From positions 555 to 12,182 of the forward strand of contig JACVQI010000042.1 of NCBI GenBank assembly GCA_015661095.1: DNA of 11,628 bases. Direction: 5' to 3'. A program made the translations under genes and the position numbers. This document shows positions 1-6,257 of the stretch, piece after piece. The notes beneath the pieces were generated by a model. That model searched no databases. It had not been told where the DNA came from and saw nothing but the letters and a program-made list of their open reading frames with translations. Each line of letters opens with the position of its first letter. Positions within the stretch are counted from its first letter, which is position 1. The stretch is from Gammaproteobacteria bacterium (GTDB lineage: Bacteria > Pseudomonadota > Gammaproteobacteria > Eutrophobiales > Eutrophobiaceae).

Positions 1-816
1 GAGGGCGCGGGAGGAGCCCCAGGCCAAGGCCCGCAGAGCACCCCAGTCGTCCGGCTTGCGCGGCTGTCCGTTATTGACCAGGCCGATGATGCCTCTGGTT
101 AACCCTGCGCCATTGTCAGCTTGCACGCTGACCGGATTCAGATAGACATAACCCCAGCCGGCGGCAAGCAGTTGTTCCGTTGCCGGTGGCTTACTGCCGG
201 CCTGACCGTCGAATCTTCGTCCTGAGTGTGGCGGTGTTCCCGGCAGATATCCGGACCCGAACATGATCATCACCGGCACCGGACCTTTGGCAGCGGCCGG
301 TGTGACCAATACCATCTGGATGTCAACATTGATGGCCGGGAATGAGGCATTATCCACATGACCGACCAGCTGTTTCCCAACCACTGATTGAACACCGAGT
401 TGCGCCGTGTTCGTGTCGGTGATTGCCCAGGTCACTTTGGGAACGTTTGCAGGGATACGTCCCAGCACTTCCCGCTCGAAATCCTCGACAATTTCAGGCC
501 GTCGCTGTTCCCACCATTCCTTCGCTGTGCTGACTTTCTTCCCATTGTTTAATGTCAGGATCTCCGGCAGGTTGGGAAAGGGATTCGCCAGTGCTTCATC
601 GTAATTGGCGTGATTAGGGTCCTGCTCATTGCCGCTCGGCCCGGGACGGAGCTTCCGGATCCCTAGCTGGGTCAGCATGTTTTGATGATCCTCTTCGGTG
701 GTCCAGTTTTTGAGCACAGAAGTACCTGGAGATGCAGGCTGCTGGGCAAACAGGACCGCGATGCCAGGGATAAGCAACAGCACGATTAAGAGAATTCTGT
801 ATTTGGTCGTTTTCAT
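1..816 (-). CDS. Secreted glucuronoyl-esterase-like alpha/beta hydrolase, 3'-truncated by window edge
   Basis: The reading frame is open from the ATG at 814-816 (complement) to the window edge, giving 272 residues without a stop. The N-terminus MKTTKYR followed by a Leu/Ile/Val run and VLFA-QQ is a signal peptide, probably cut after Ala24, so the protein is exported. Visible family features are a central VPVMIMFGSGY strand/loop, a GWGYVYLNPVSVQ strand, and near the edge the segment KPDDWGALRALAWGSSRAL. That segment resembles the stretch just before the nucleophilic serine in CE15 glucuronoyl esterases and related acetylxylan-esterase-like hydrolases, which cleave ester links between lignin and glucuronoxylan. 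The catalytic Ser, acid and His would lie beyond position 1 and cannot be checked. No strong Shine-Dalgarno sequence is seen. It is divergent from the OsmC gene. The exact substrate is uncertain; any exported carbohydrate-ester hydrolase of this fold is possible. Confidence 0.75.
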   Translation of the reverse strand, partial: MKTTKYRILLIVLLLIPGIAVLFAQQPASPGTSVLKNWTTEEDHQNMLTQLGIRKLRPGPSGNEQDPNHANYDEALANPFPNLPEILTLNNGKKVSTAKEWWEQRRPEIVEDFEREVLGRIPANVPKVTWAITDTNTAQLGVQSVVGKQLVGHVDNASFPAINVDIQMVLVTPAAAKGPVPVMIMFGSGYLPGTPPHSGRRFDGQAGSKPPATEQLLAAGWGYVYLNPVSVQADNGAGLTRGIIGLVNNGQPRKPDDWGALRALAWGSSRAL

Positions 817-988
817 GAGTCTTTATTCAGCAGGACAAAAATACAAATTAACCTCCGGCCCCATTAGTCAGGATTCATAAGAACGGGCAGGAAATATCGT
901 TAAATCAAGTTTTTTGTTCTCGATTCTGATTTCTGTTTTATGATCGCTTGATCTCAATCTTAACTCATTTGTCTGGAGGGAGAAAAAT
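817..988. promoter_or_regulatory. Divergent intergenic region between esterase and OsmC gene
   Basis: This 172-base A+T-rich gap separates two divergent genes and must hold both promoters. A weak sigma70-like match on the plus strand is TTGTTC (914-919) and TATGAT (939-944); the 19-base spacing is long. A good ribosome-binding site, GGAGGG (975-980), lies 8 bases before the OsmC ATG at 989 and fixes that start. No clear operator palindrome was found. Confidence 0.35.
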
Positions 989-1429
989 ATGGTTGCCGAA
1001 ACCGACTTCACCGTGGAAGTAGAGGAAAGCCTGACCGGCAAGTACAGTCAAAAAATGCGATCGGGACGGCATGAATTGTTCGCCGATGAGCCGGAGAACG
1101 TTGGCGGCAATGATGCCGGACCGAATCCCTATGCCTACCTGTTGATGGGGCTGGGGGCCTGTACCAGCATGACGCTCCGCATGTATGCCGAACTCAAGCA
1201 ATTACCGCTGCAGCGCGTGCGCGTGCGCCTGTCACATCGTAAGGTGCATGCCAAGGATTGCAGCGACTGTGAAACACGCGAAGGCAAGATCGATGAAATC
1301 ACGCGCGAGATTACCCTGGAAGGTGAATTAACTGACGAGCAACGACAGAAGTTATTGGAAATAGCCAACCGTTGCCCCGTGCATCGGACCCTGACATCTG
1401 AAATTAAAGTGCGTACCCGGCTGGTGTAG
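989..1429 (+). CDS. OsmC-family thiol protein (YhfA-like)
   Basis: This 146-residue protein belongs to the OsmC/Ohr fold, whose members reduce organic hydroperoxides or act in thiol chemistry in the cytoplasm. The two conserved cysteines are visible: Cys58 in the helix-start motif GLGACTSMT and Cys129 in NRCPVHRTL. Arg64 follows the first cysteine. An extra HRKVHAKDCSDCE segment (residues 83-95) with a CxxC pair is typical of the YhfA-like or fused-hydrolase OsmC subgroup rather than classic Ohr or OsmC. Length fits a full single-domain member. The start is supported by GGAGGG eight bases upstream. The stop codon TAG at 1427-1429 lies inside the first copy of a palindromic repeat, so the repeat supplies the end of the gene. 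The true substrate is not shown by the sequence. Confidence 0.9.
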   Translation: MVAETDFTVEVEESLTGKYSQKMRSGRHELFADEPENVGGNDAGPNPYAYLLMGLGACTSMTLRMYAELKQLPLQRVRVRLSHRKVHAKDCSDCETREGKIDEITREITLEGELTDEQRQKLLEIANRCPVHRTLTSEIKVRTRLV

Positions 1430-1529
1430 GTTGGGTTGACGCAGGAAACCCAACATAAAAATTGATACATATGATTCGATGCCATATCGTTGTTGATGTT
1501 GGATTTTATTTCTTTCAACCCAGCCTACC
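1426..1529. repeat. Palindromic repeat copy 1 (GTAGGTTGGGTTGA type)
   Basis: The outer arms GTAGGTTGGGTTGA (left) and TTCAACCCAGCCTAC (right) are inverted copies. Inside each arm is a smaller hairpin, TTGGGTT pairing with AACCCAA on the left and a decayed equivalent on the right, so the whole could fold as a clover-leaf. The left arm overlaps the OsmC stop codon. The 58 bases 1445-1502 are identical to 1579-1636 of copy 2. This looks like a dispersed non-coding REP/MITE-like element; no protein is encoded. Confidence 0.85.
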
Positions 1530-1559
1530 TGGACAGCGTGCAGGTTGGGCTCCCAGTTC

Positions 1560-1663
1560 GTAGGTTGGGTTGAGGTACGAAACCCAACATAAAAATTGAT
1601 ACATATGATTCGATGCCATATCGTTGTTGATGTTGGGTTTCACTTCGTTCAACCCAACCTGCG
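1560..1663. repeat. Palindromic repeat copy 2, tandem to copy 1
   Basis: This copy has the same structure as copy 1, displaced by exactly 134 bases, with better-preserved arms: GTAGGTTGGGTTGAGGTACG on the left and GTTCAACCCAACCTGCG on the right. Its core carries the AT-rich spacer with a small ATATG/CATAT inverted repeat that is shared only with copy 1 in this window. Between the copies (1530-1559) lies a lone CAGGTTGGGCT fragment that looks like a remnant arm. Together the two copies fill nearly all of the gap before rlmD. Confidence 0.85.
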
Positions 1664-1721
1664 TTATTTCATTATATTTTTCTTGACCTGCGATTCGGTA
1701 ATGGTACCGTCCTGAATCATC

Positions 1722-3050
1722 ATGCCTCCCCGCCATAAAAAACCACTGCCAGAGCCGGTCCGGGCCACGATCGATTCCCTGTCCCACGAGGGCCGGGGGG
1801 TCGCGCATCTCGGCGGTAAGGCCGTGTTCATCGACGGTGCCCTGCCCGGTGAAACCGTGACCTTCCGTTACACCCGGCGGCGCGCCAAGTTTGCCGAAGG
1901 TTATGCCATCGACATCCTGCAGCCGTCGCCCCGGCGCGCCCAACCACAATGCCGGCACTACACCATCTGCGGCGGTTGCAGCCTGCAACACATGCCGGCG
2001 GCTGATCAGATCGAGCATAAACAGAAGGTGCTGCTGGAACAGTTTCGGCACATCGGCAATATCGAACCCGAGGCCATCCTGCCGCCGCTGCGCAGCCCGG
2101 AGTGGGGTTACCGCCGCAAGGCGCGGCTCGGACTCAAATACGTGTTCAAAAAGGAAAAGCTGCTGATCGGCTTCCGCGAAAAGCGCAGCAATTACGTCGC
2201 CGACCTGGAGACCTGCGAGGTCCTGCATCCGGCCATCGGCAAGCGCATCACCGAACTGCAAAGCTTCATCCGCGGTCTGGATTGCTACGATCAGATCCCG
2301 CAACTCGAAGTCGCCATCGGCGATAACGTCACCGCACTGATCTTCCGCCATCTGGTCGAGTTGACTGTGGCCGACCGCGAGCGGCTGGCGGCCTTCCAGC
2401 AGCAGGCACAGATCGCGGTGTATTTACAAGCCGGTGGCCCGGAAACCGTGCTGCCGCTGAACGACCAGACCGCCACCGATCTCAGCTATCGCCTGGACCA
2501 ATATGGTATCGAGATCCATTTCCGCCCCGACGATTTCACCCAGGTGAATTTCGCTATCAACAACGCCATGGTTGCCCGGGTTATCGAATTGCTCGCCCCG
2601 CAGTCGGGCGATACCGTGCTGGATCTATTCTGCGGCCTGGGCAACTTCTCCCTGCCGGTTGCGCGACAGGGCGCCGCAGTTACCGGCATCGAGATCTCCG
2701 TACGCCTGGTGCAACGCGCCCGCGAGAATGCCACCCGTAACGGCATCAGCAACGTCGAATTCCTGGCCATCGACCTGATGCAGGCGGACCTGGCTATTCC
2801 GGTGTTTAAAAAAACCTATAACAAGATTCTGATCGACCCGCCGCGCAACGGCGCCAGAGAGATCATCGAGCACCTGTCGTTCGACGGCGTGGACAAGCTG
2901 GTGTATGTCTCCTGCAATCCCGCCACCCTGGCCCGGGACGCCGGCATCCTGGTCCGGGACAAGGGCCTGCGCTTGCAACAGGCGGGCATTTTGGATATGT
3001 TTCCGCAGACCTCACATGTGGAATCCATCGCCCTGTTTGAACCCCGGTAA
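1722..3050 (+). CDS. rlmD: 23S rRNA (uracil-1939-C5)-methyltransferase RlmD
   Basis: The protein (442 aa) transfers a methyl group from S-adenosylmethionine to C5 of U1939 in 23S rRNA in the cytoplasm. Order of domains: an N-terminal TRAM RNA-binding domain (about residues 8-66); a [4Fe-4S] cluster set Cys77, Cys83, Cys86 and Cys165 (CxxxxxCGGC plus TCEV); then a Rossmann methyltransferase domain with the SAM loop DLFCGLGNF (301-309), the DPPRNG motif, the catalytic nucleophile Cys398 in YVSCNPATLARD and the general base Glu434 in SHVES. All key residues of the RlmD/TrmA family are present and the length matches E. coli RlmD. No convincing Shine-Dalgarno sequence precedes the ATG, but the TRAM domain begins right after it. 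The next gene starts 3 bases after the stop, suggesting co-transcription. Confidence 0.96.
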   Translation: MPPRHKKPLPEPVRATIDSLSHEGRGVAHLGGKAVFIDGALPGETVTFRYTRRRAKFAEGYAIDILQPSPRRAQPQCRHYTICGGCSLQHMPAADQIEHKQKVLLEQFRHIGNIEPEAILPPLRSPEWGYRRKARLGLKYVFKKEKLLIGFREKRSNYVADLETCEVLHPAIGKRITELQSFIRGLDCYDQIPQLEVAIGDNVTALIFRHLVELTVADRERLAAFQQQAQIAVYLQAGGPETVLPLNDQTATDLSYRLDQYGIEIHFRPDDFTQVNFAINNAMVARVIELLAPQSGDTVLDLFCGLGNFSLPVARQGAAVTGIEISVRLVQRARENATRNGISNVEFLAIDLMQADLAIPVFKKTYNKILIDPPRNGAREIIEHLSFDGVDKLVYVSCNPATLARDAGILVRDKGLRLQQAGILDMFPQTSHVESIALFEPR

Positions 3051-3053
3051 GCC

Positions 3054-3560
3054 ATGACGAAAACTATCGATATCAATATCGCCGACCAGACCCTGACGCT
3101 GAAATCCGGGCGCAAGGTCCTGAAGCGCTATCACATCTCCACGGCGAAAAACGGCCCCGGCGAAAAACTGGGCAGTGAATGCACGCCGTGCGGCCAACAT
3201 CAGATCGCTGAAAAGATTGGCGCCGGCTGCGCGGTCAATACCGTCTTCGTCGGCCGTCAACCGACCGGCGAACTGTACACACCGGAACTGCGCCGGCAAT
3301 TCCCCGAACGCGACTGGATCATCACCCGCATCCTCTGGCTGGACGGCTGCGAAGCGGGCCGCAACCAGGGCGGTGATGTGGACACCTACGAGCGCTGCAT
3401 CTACATCCACGGCGCCCCGGATGACGTAACCATGGGCCGGCCCGGCTCGCGGGGCTGCATCCGCATGCGTAACGATGACTTGCTGGAATTGTTCGAAGAG
3501 GCCGAAGTGGGCATGGCAGTCAGTATCTTGGACCTGCCGCAAAACAAGGCCAATCTGTAA
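3054..3560 (+). CDS. L,D-transpeptidase catalytic-domain (YkuD) protein without signal peptide
   Basis: This 168-residue protein has the YkuD/L,D-transpeptidase signature: His119 in IYIHGAP and the nucleophile Cys135 in SRGCIRM, with Arg137 following. Family members form 3-3 peptidoglycan cross-links or anchor lipoproteins through meso-diaminopimelate, or cleave such bonds. The chain begins MTKTIDINIADQTLTLKSG, a beta strand of the domain itself. There is no signal peptide or membrane span, which is unusual for an enzyme whose substrate is periplasmic. Four additional cysteines (43, 46, 59, 99) lie outside the active site and a fifth (115) just before it. The ATG is 3 bases past the rlmD stop, so translation is probably coupled. 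Either it acts on cytoplasmic or recycled muropeptides, or it leaves the cell by another route; the sequence does not decide. Confidence 0.88.
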   Translation: MTKTIDINIADQTLTLKSGRKVLKRYHISTAKNGPGEKLGSECTPCGQHQIAEKIGAGCAVNTVFVGRQPTGELYTPELRRQFPERDWIITRILWLDGCEAGRNQGGDVDTYERCIYIHGAPDDVTMGRPGSRGCIRMRNDDLLELFEEAEVGMAVSILDLPQNKANL

Positions 3561-3574
3561 CCCATACGGTCATG

Positions 3575-3639
3575 ATTGCGCAATAATGCGCAATCAATAA
3601 GTAAAATACATTGCGCAATATTGCGCATTAGTGCACAAT
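3575..3639. promoter_or_regulatory. Operator cluster: five phased TGCGCA decamers upstream of fic
   Basis: Two decamers abut at 3575-3584 (ATTGCGCAAT) and 3585-3594 (AATGCGCAAT). After a 15-base gap three more abut at 3610-3619 (ATTGCGCAAT), 3620-3629 (ATTGCGCATT) and 3630-3639 (AGTGCACAAT). The 10-base phasing puts every unit on the same helix face, and two units are perfect palindromes. A possible -10 TAAAAT (3602-3607) lies in the gap between the clusters, so bound protein would cover the promoter. The likeliest binder is the winged helix at the C-terminus of the adjacent Fic protein (autoregulation). That is inference. Confidence 0.7.
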
Positions 3640-3668
3640 AACGCCTCCAGAACCCAGAGTTCACAGGC

Positions 3669-4796
3669 ATGCTGTCATTCGAACCCGACCCGAAAATCCT
3701 CAGCCAATTGAAGTCCCTGCAGGAGCAGGTGGTCGAGATATATCAGGGAGTACAGGCCGCTACCCCGGAAGAGCGGGCGTATTTGAACCATTGCGCGCTG
3801 ATCAGTAATGTCGGCGCCACCACCCGGATCGAAAACGCCGTCCTGACCGATGTGGAGATCGAATGGGTGGATACCGAGCTTTCCCGTGACGGCCGCACCA
3901 CTGCCTTTGATGAAAAGAAAGATTACATCCTGGATAAACTCTCCAAAGATCGCCAAAGGAGCCTGGAAGAAGTAGCCGGGAGCCGGGCCGTGCTGTCGGT
4001 AATTTATCACCAGGCGAACGAAATGCCGCCTCTGTCGGAGACGATTATCCGGGGGTTGCATCATGAGTTGCTGCAGTTCTACCCGCCCGCGCAACGCTAC
4101 GCGGGAGTTTATAAAACTGTAATTAATAAGGTCATCTCCAGAAACAAAGCAACCGGTGAAGAAAGAACGGTGCTGGAGCCCACCGATCCGGGCGTCATGA
4201 CCGAGACGGCCATGCACGAACTGGTCAGCTGGTATAACGGCACGATCCGGGAACAGACCTGGCCGTTGCTGGCCGCCGTGGAATTCACCTTTCGGTTCCT
4301 GGCCATCCATCCATTTCAGGACGGCAATGGCCGTATGGGGCGGGCACTGTTTCTATTGATCCTGCTGCAAGCGGGAGACAAATATCTGGAGGGCGTGGTT
4401 CCCTGCATGGCCATGGATCGGCATATCGAACAGAATCGGGCGCGATACTACAGCGTTCTGCACCAGGCTTCCGAAGGTAGATACCGGCCCGATCCCCGCG
4501 ACTACCAGTATGCCGGACTGGTCACTTTTTTCCTGAAGATATTCGCAGCGGCCTTACAGGATATCCGGGTCTATCGGGAAAGATTCAGGAGTCTGAATGA
4601 ATTATCCGAAGCGAGCGTGAAGGTGCTGGCCTGTTTCAAATCATTGCCGGAAAGACAAATAAAAGTAGCGGAGATTGAAGTCCATACGAAACTGCCCCGG
4701 CGCACCATCCAGTTCGCATTAAAGAAATTAACCGGCGCGGGATTCCTGCAGCGGCAGGGCAAGGCCGCCGGCGTACGCTACCGGCTGGTATTTTAA
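3669..4796 (+). CDS. Fic-family protein adenylyltransferase with self-inhibitory motif and C-terminal winged helix
   Basis: This 375-residue protein carries the Fic catalytic motif HPFQDGNGRMGR (214-225). The motif has the base His214, the metal-binding Asp218 and the phosphate-binding GNGRxxR, as expected for AMP transfer from ATP to a target hydroxyl. An N-terminal inhibitory motif T51-T-R-I-E55-N56 fits the (S/T)xxxE(G/N) pattern, making it a class II, self-inhibited Fic protein. The last 65 or so residues (ERQIKVAEIEVHTKLPRRT..ALKKL) look like a winged helix-turn-helix DNA-binding domain. Dual enzyme/regulator Fic proteins of this layout are widespread, usually with unknown targets. The ribosome-binding site before ATG 3669 is poor. 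The phased TGCGCA operator just upstream suggests autoregulation. No separate antitoxin is needed or seen. Confidence 0.92.
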   Translation: MLSFEPDPKILSQLKSLQEQVVEIYQGVQAATPEERAYLNHCALISNVGATTRIENAVLTDVEIEWVDTELSRDGRTTAFDEKKDYILDKLSKDRQRSLEEVAGSRAVLSVIYHQANEMPPLSETIIRGLHHELLQFYPPAQRYAGVYKTVINKVISRNKATGEERTVLEPTDPGVMTETAMHELVSWYNGTIREQTWPLLAAVEFTFRFLAIHPFQDGNGRMGRALFLLILLQAGDKYLEGVVPCMAMDRHIEQNRARYYSVLHQASEGRYRPDPRDYQYAGLVTFFLKIFAAALQDIRVYRERFRSLNELSEASVKVLACFKSLPERQIKVAEIEVHTKLPRRTIQFALKKLTGAGFLQRQGKAAGVRYRLVF

Positions 4797-4847
4797 AGGT
4801 CATAATTTGTGACTTTATTTTTCTGATGAGTAAATAGAGAAACCAGC

Positions 4848-5561
4848 ATGAATATAAAACCTCGCTATATCGAGATTGGCGGCATTCAGATAGAGATCGT
4901 GCGCAAGCCGATCCGGCATCTGCGTCTGGGTGTGTTTCCGCCGACCGGCCGGGTGCGCGTGTCGGCGCCTCTGCATGTCAATGATGCAGCGGTGCGGAGC
5001 ATGGTGGTTTCCAGACTCAATTGGATCCGGCGGCATCAGGCCCGTTTTGTGGGACAGCCGCAGCCGTTAGCGTGCGAGATGGTGACCGGCGAGGCGCACT
5101 ATTATCAGGGGCAGCGCTATCCCCTGCAGGTTATCGAGACGCAGGCGCCGCCCAAAGTCGTGTTGAATGGCAATGCCACGCTGGAATTGTATGCGCGTCC
5201 CGGCGCCGATGCCGCTCGGCGCGCGGTGATCCTGGATGGCTGGTATCGCCAACAACTCAAGACCTTGTTGCCGGACCTCATCGCCAGATGGCAACCCGTG
5301 ATCGGTGTTGACGTGGCGGCATGGGGTGTTAGAAAGATGAAGACCCGCTGGGGGTCCTGCAATACCAGGACCCGCCGCATCTGGCTGAATCTGGCGCTGG
5401 CCAGGAAACCGCTCCAGTGCCTGGAATACGTCGTCGTGCATGAGATGGTGCACCTGCTGGAGCCCAACCACAACGCCCGCTTCAAGCAATTGATGGATAG
5501 TTTCCTGCCGCGATGGCGGCTGCTTCGCGCCGAACTGAATCGTGCGCCACAGCGAGAATAG
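4848..5561 (+). CDS. YgjP-like zinc metallopeptidase-fold protein (DUF45, M48-related)
   Basis: This 237-residue protein has the zinc motif HEMVH (198-202) with a third ligand His208 in EPNHNARF, and the family signature KMKTRWGSC (163-171). It therefore belongs to the YgjP/DUF45 (WLM/SprT-like) group. E. coli YgjP has been described as a UTP pyrophosphatase, while other relatives are proteases and many lie near restriction systems; which activity applies here is open. It is cytoplasmic, with no signal peptide. It begins 51 bases after the fic stop in the same direction and might be co-transcribed, although a separate promoter in the A+T-rich gap (4797-4847) cannot be excluded. The stop codon TAG (5559-5561) again falls in the left arm of a palindromic repeat. 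Confidence 0.88.
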   Translation: MNIKPRYIEIGGIQIEIVRKPIRHLRLGVFPPTGRVRVSAPLHVNDAAVRSMVVSRLNWIRRHQARFVGQPQPLACEMVTGEAHYYQGQRYPLQVIETQAPPKVVLNGNATLELYARPGADAARRAVILDGWYRQQLKTLLPDLIARWQPVIGVDVAAWGVRKMKTRWGSCNTRTRRIWLNLALARKPLQCLEYVVVHEMVHLLEPNHNARFKQLMDSFLPRWRLLRAELNRAPQRE

Positions 5562-5627
5562 GGTGGGTTGAACGACGTGAAACCCACCATTCTGATGTCG
5601 GGTTTCGCTATGCTCAACCCGACCTAC
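5559..5627. repeat. Palindromic repeat copy 3
   Basis: Left arm TAGGGTGGGTTGAACGACG with inner hairpin GGTGGGTT/AACCCACC; right arm GTCGGGTTTCGC...GCTCAACCCGACCTAC with inner hairpin CGGGTT/AACCCG. The two sub-hairpins carry compensating changes (GTGGG/CCCAC and CGGG/CCCG), so each arm keeps its own pairing although the arms have diverged from each other. The spacer is only 11 bases, unlike copies 1 and 2. The left arm contributes the stop codon of the YgjP-like gene. It may also act as a transcript-end hairpin. Confidence 0.8.
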
Positions 5628-5633
5628 GGGGAC

Positions 5634-5662
5634 TTGCTTGAGTGTAGCTCACAGGCTACAGT
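5634..5662 (+). promoter_or_regulatory. Promoter with embedded palindromic operator, toxin-antitoxin style
   Basis: A sigma70-like promoter, TTGCTT (5634-5639), 17 bases, TACAGT (5657-5662), has its spacer almost filled by the inverted repeat TGTAGC-TCACAG-GCTACA (5643-5660). Palindromes of this kind between -35 and -10 are usual for autoregulated toxin-antitoxin operons. It lies 90 bases before the antitoxin ATG. Confidence 0.5.
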
Positions 5663-5751
5663 AATCTTCTGATTTAAAATCTCCAGCAACCAACCAGAAA
5701 CCGTGACATTGAACTGGCCAAATCATATTGGCGAATACAAAAGAGGAAACT

Positions 5752-6042
5752 ATGAAGAGCACCACATTTAAAACATCGGATTACCTGAAGACCCGCAAGG
5801 ATGTCGTGGCCTATCTCAATGCCGCACTGGAGGATGGCAATCCGGCGGTGCTGCTTGAGGCCCTGCGCAATGTAGCCCAGGCCAGGGGCGGCATGGGCGC
5901 GCTCGCGAAAGCCGCGGGGGTGAGCCGTGAGAGTCTTTACCGGACGCTGTCCCGCCGCGGCAATCCGAAGATCGACACGGTCATGGAGCTTCTGCGTGCC
6001 CTTGGACTCAAGTTTACAGTTGCGCAGCGCAAAGCCGCATGA
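5752..6042 (+). CDS. Orphan HigA-like addiction-module antidote protein (HTH)
   Basis: The protein (96 aa from ATG 5752) matches the putative addiction-module antidote family. It starts KTSDYLKTRKDVVAYLNAALEDGNPAVLLEALRNVA, followed by a helix-turn-helix (about residues 48-68, MGALAKAAGVSRESLYRTLS) and the closing KIDTVMELLRALGLKF. Such antitoxins bind a RelE/HigB-like toxin and repress their joint operon. The start at 5752 is chosen over an upstream in-frame TTG (5728) because GAGGA (5743-5747) precedes it. In this family the toxin gene normally lies directly upstream. Here only about 90 bases separate promoter and start, and no toxin is encoded upstream or downstream. The gene is therefore either an orphan regulator or the remainder of a decayed module. 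Confidence 0.85.
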   Translation: MKSTTFKTSDYLKTRKDVVAYLNAALEDGNPAVLLEALRNVAQARGGMGALAKAAGVSRESLYRTLSRRGNPKIDTVMELLRALGLKFTVAQRKAA

Positions 6043-6060
6043 TTGTTAGGTAACCGGGTT

Positions 6061-6108
6061 CAGGTCTTGCTGAATTCATCGGCAAGACCTGTAAGAGTTA
6101 ATTCTTAC
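6061..6108. terminator. Two adjoining inverted repeats after the antitoxin gene
   Basis: A perfect 10-bp stem, CAGGTCTTGC (6061-6070) with GCAAGACCTG (6082-6091), has an 11-base loop. Its last base starts a second stem, GTAAGA (6091-6096) with TCTTAC (6103-6108). It begins 18 bases past the antitoxin stop, where a terminator is expected, but no clear T-run follows, so termination would not be of the simple intrinsic type. An operator role is an alternative. Confidence 0.5.
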
Positions 6109-6136
6109 TGCCTCGAAATGGGGGAGCCCTAATCTT

Positions 6137-6152
6137 TGTGACGAATGTCACA
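6137..6152. promoter_or_regulatory. CRP/Vfr-like site TGTGA-N6-TCACA
   Basis: TGTGACGAATGTCACA is a perfect palindrome with the exact TGTGA-N6-TCACA layout of the cAMP receptor protein family. It lies 105 bases before the ATG of the secreted repeat protein gene. Overlapping TGACG/CGTCA half-sites (6139-6143, 6155-6159) could mean a second binder. No convincing -10/-35 pair was identified nearby, so whether it activates or represses is unknown. Confidence 0.5.
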
Positions 6153-6257
6153 TACGTCATGTCAACCGGATGGTGGCTATTGCGTTATTAGGACTAACCA
6201 ATCCCATTTTATGTGTTGGTTTACCTGATACTAGCAATCTGACCTGAGGAGCAATCC

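Noticed and set aside
1683..1704. Possible promoter TTGACC before rlmD
   Set aside because: A TTGACC exists, but no -10 box lies at acceptable spacing.
1515..2351. 278-codon open frame on the minus strand
   Set aside because: It lies opposite the certain rlmD gene, its product is of low complexity without any domain, and its 3' end runs through the palindromic repeat; a shadow frame of a G+C-rich gene.
3012..3542. 176-codon minus-strand frame
   Set aside because: It is antisense to the L,D-transpeptidase-fold gene, which has a complete catalytic motif; no recognisable protein features.
4807..4836. Possible promoter TTGTGA / TAAATA before the YgjP-like gene
   Set aside because: The -10 match is only 3 of 6, too weak to list as a feature.
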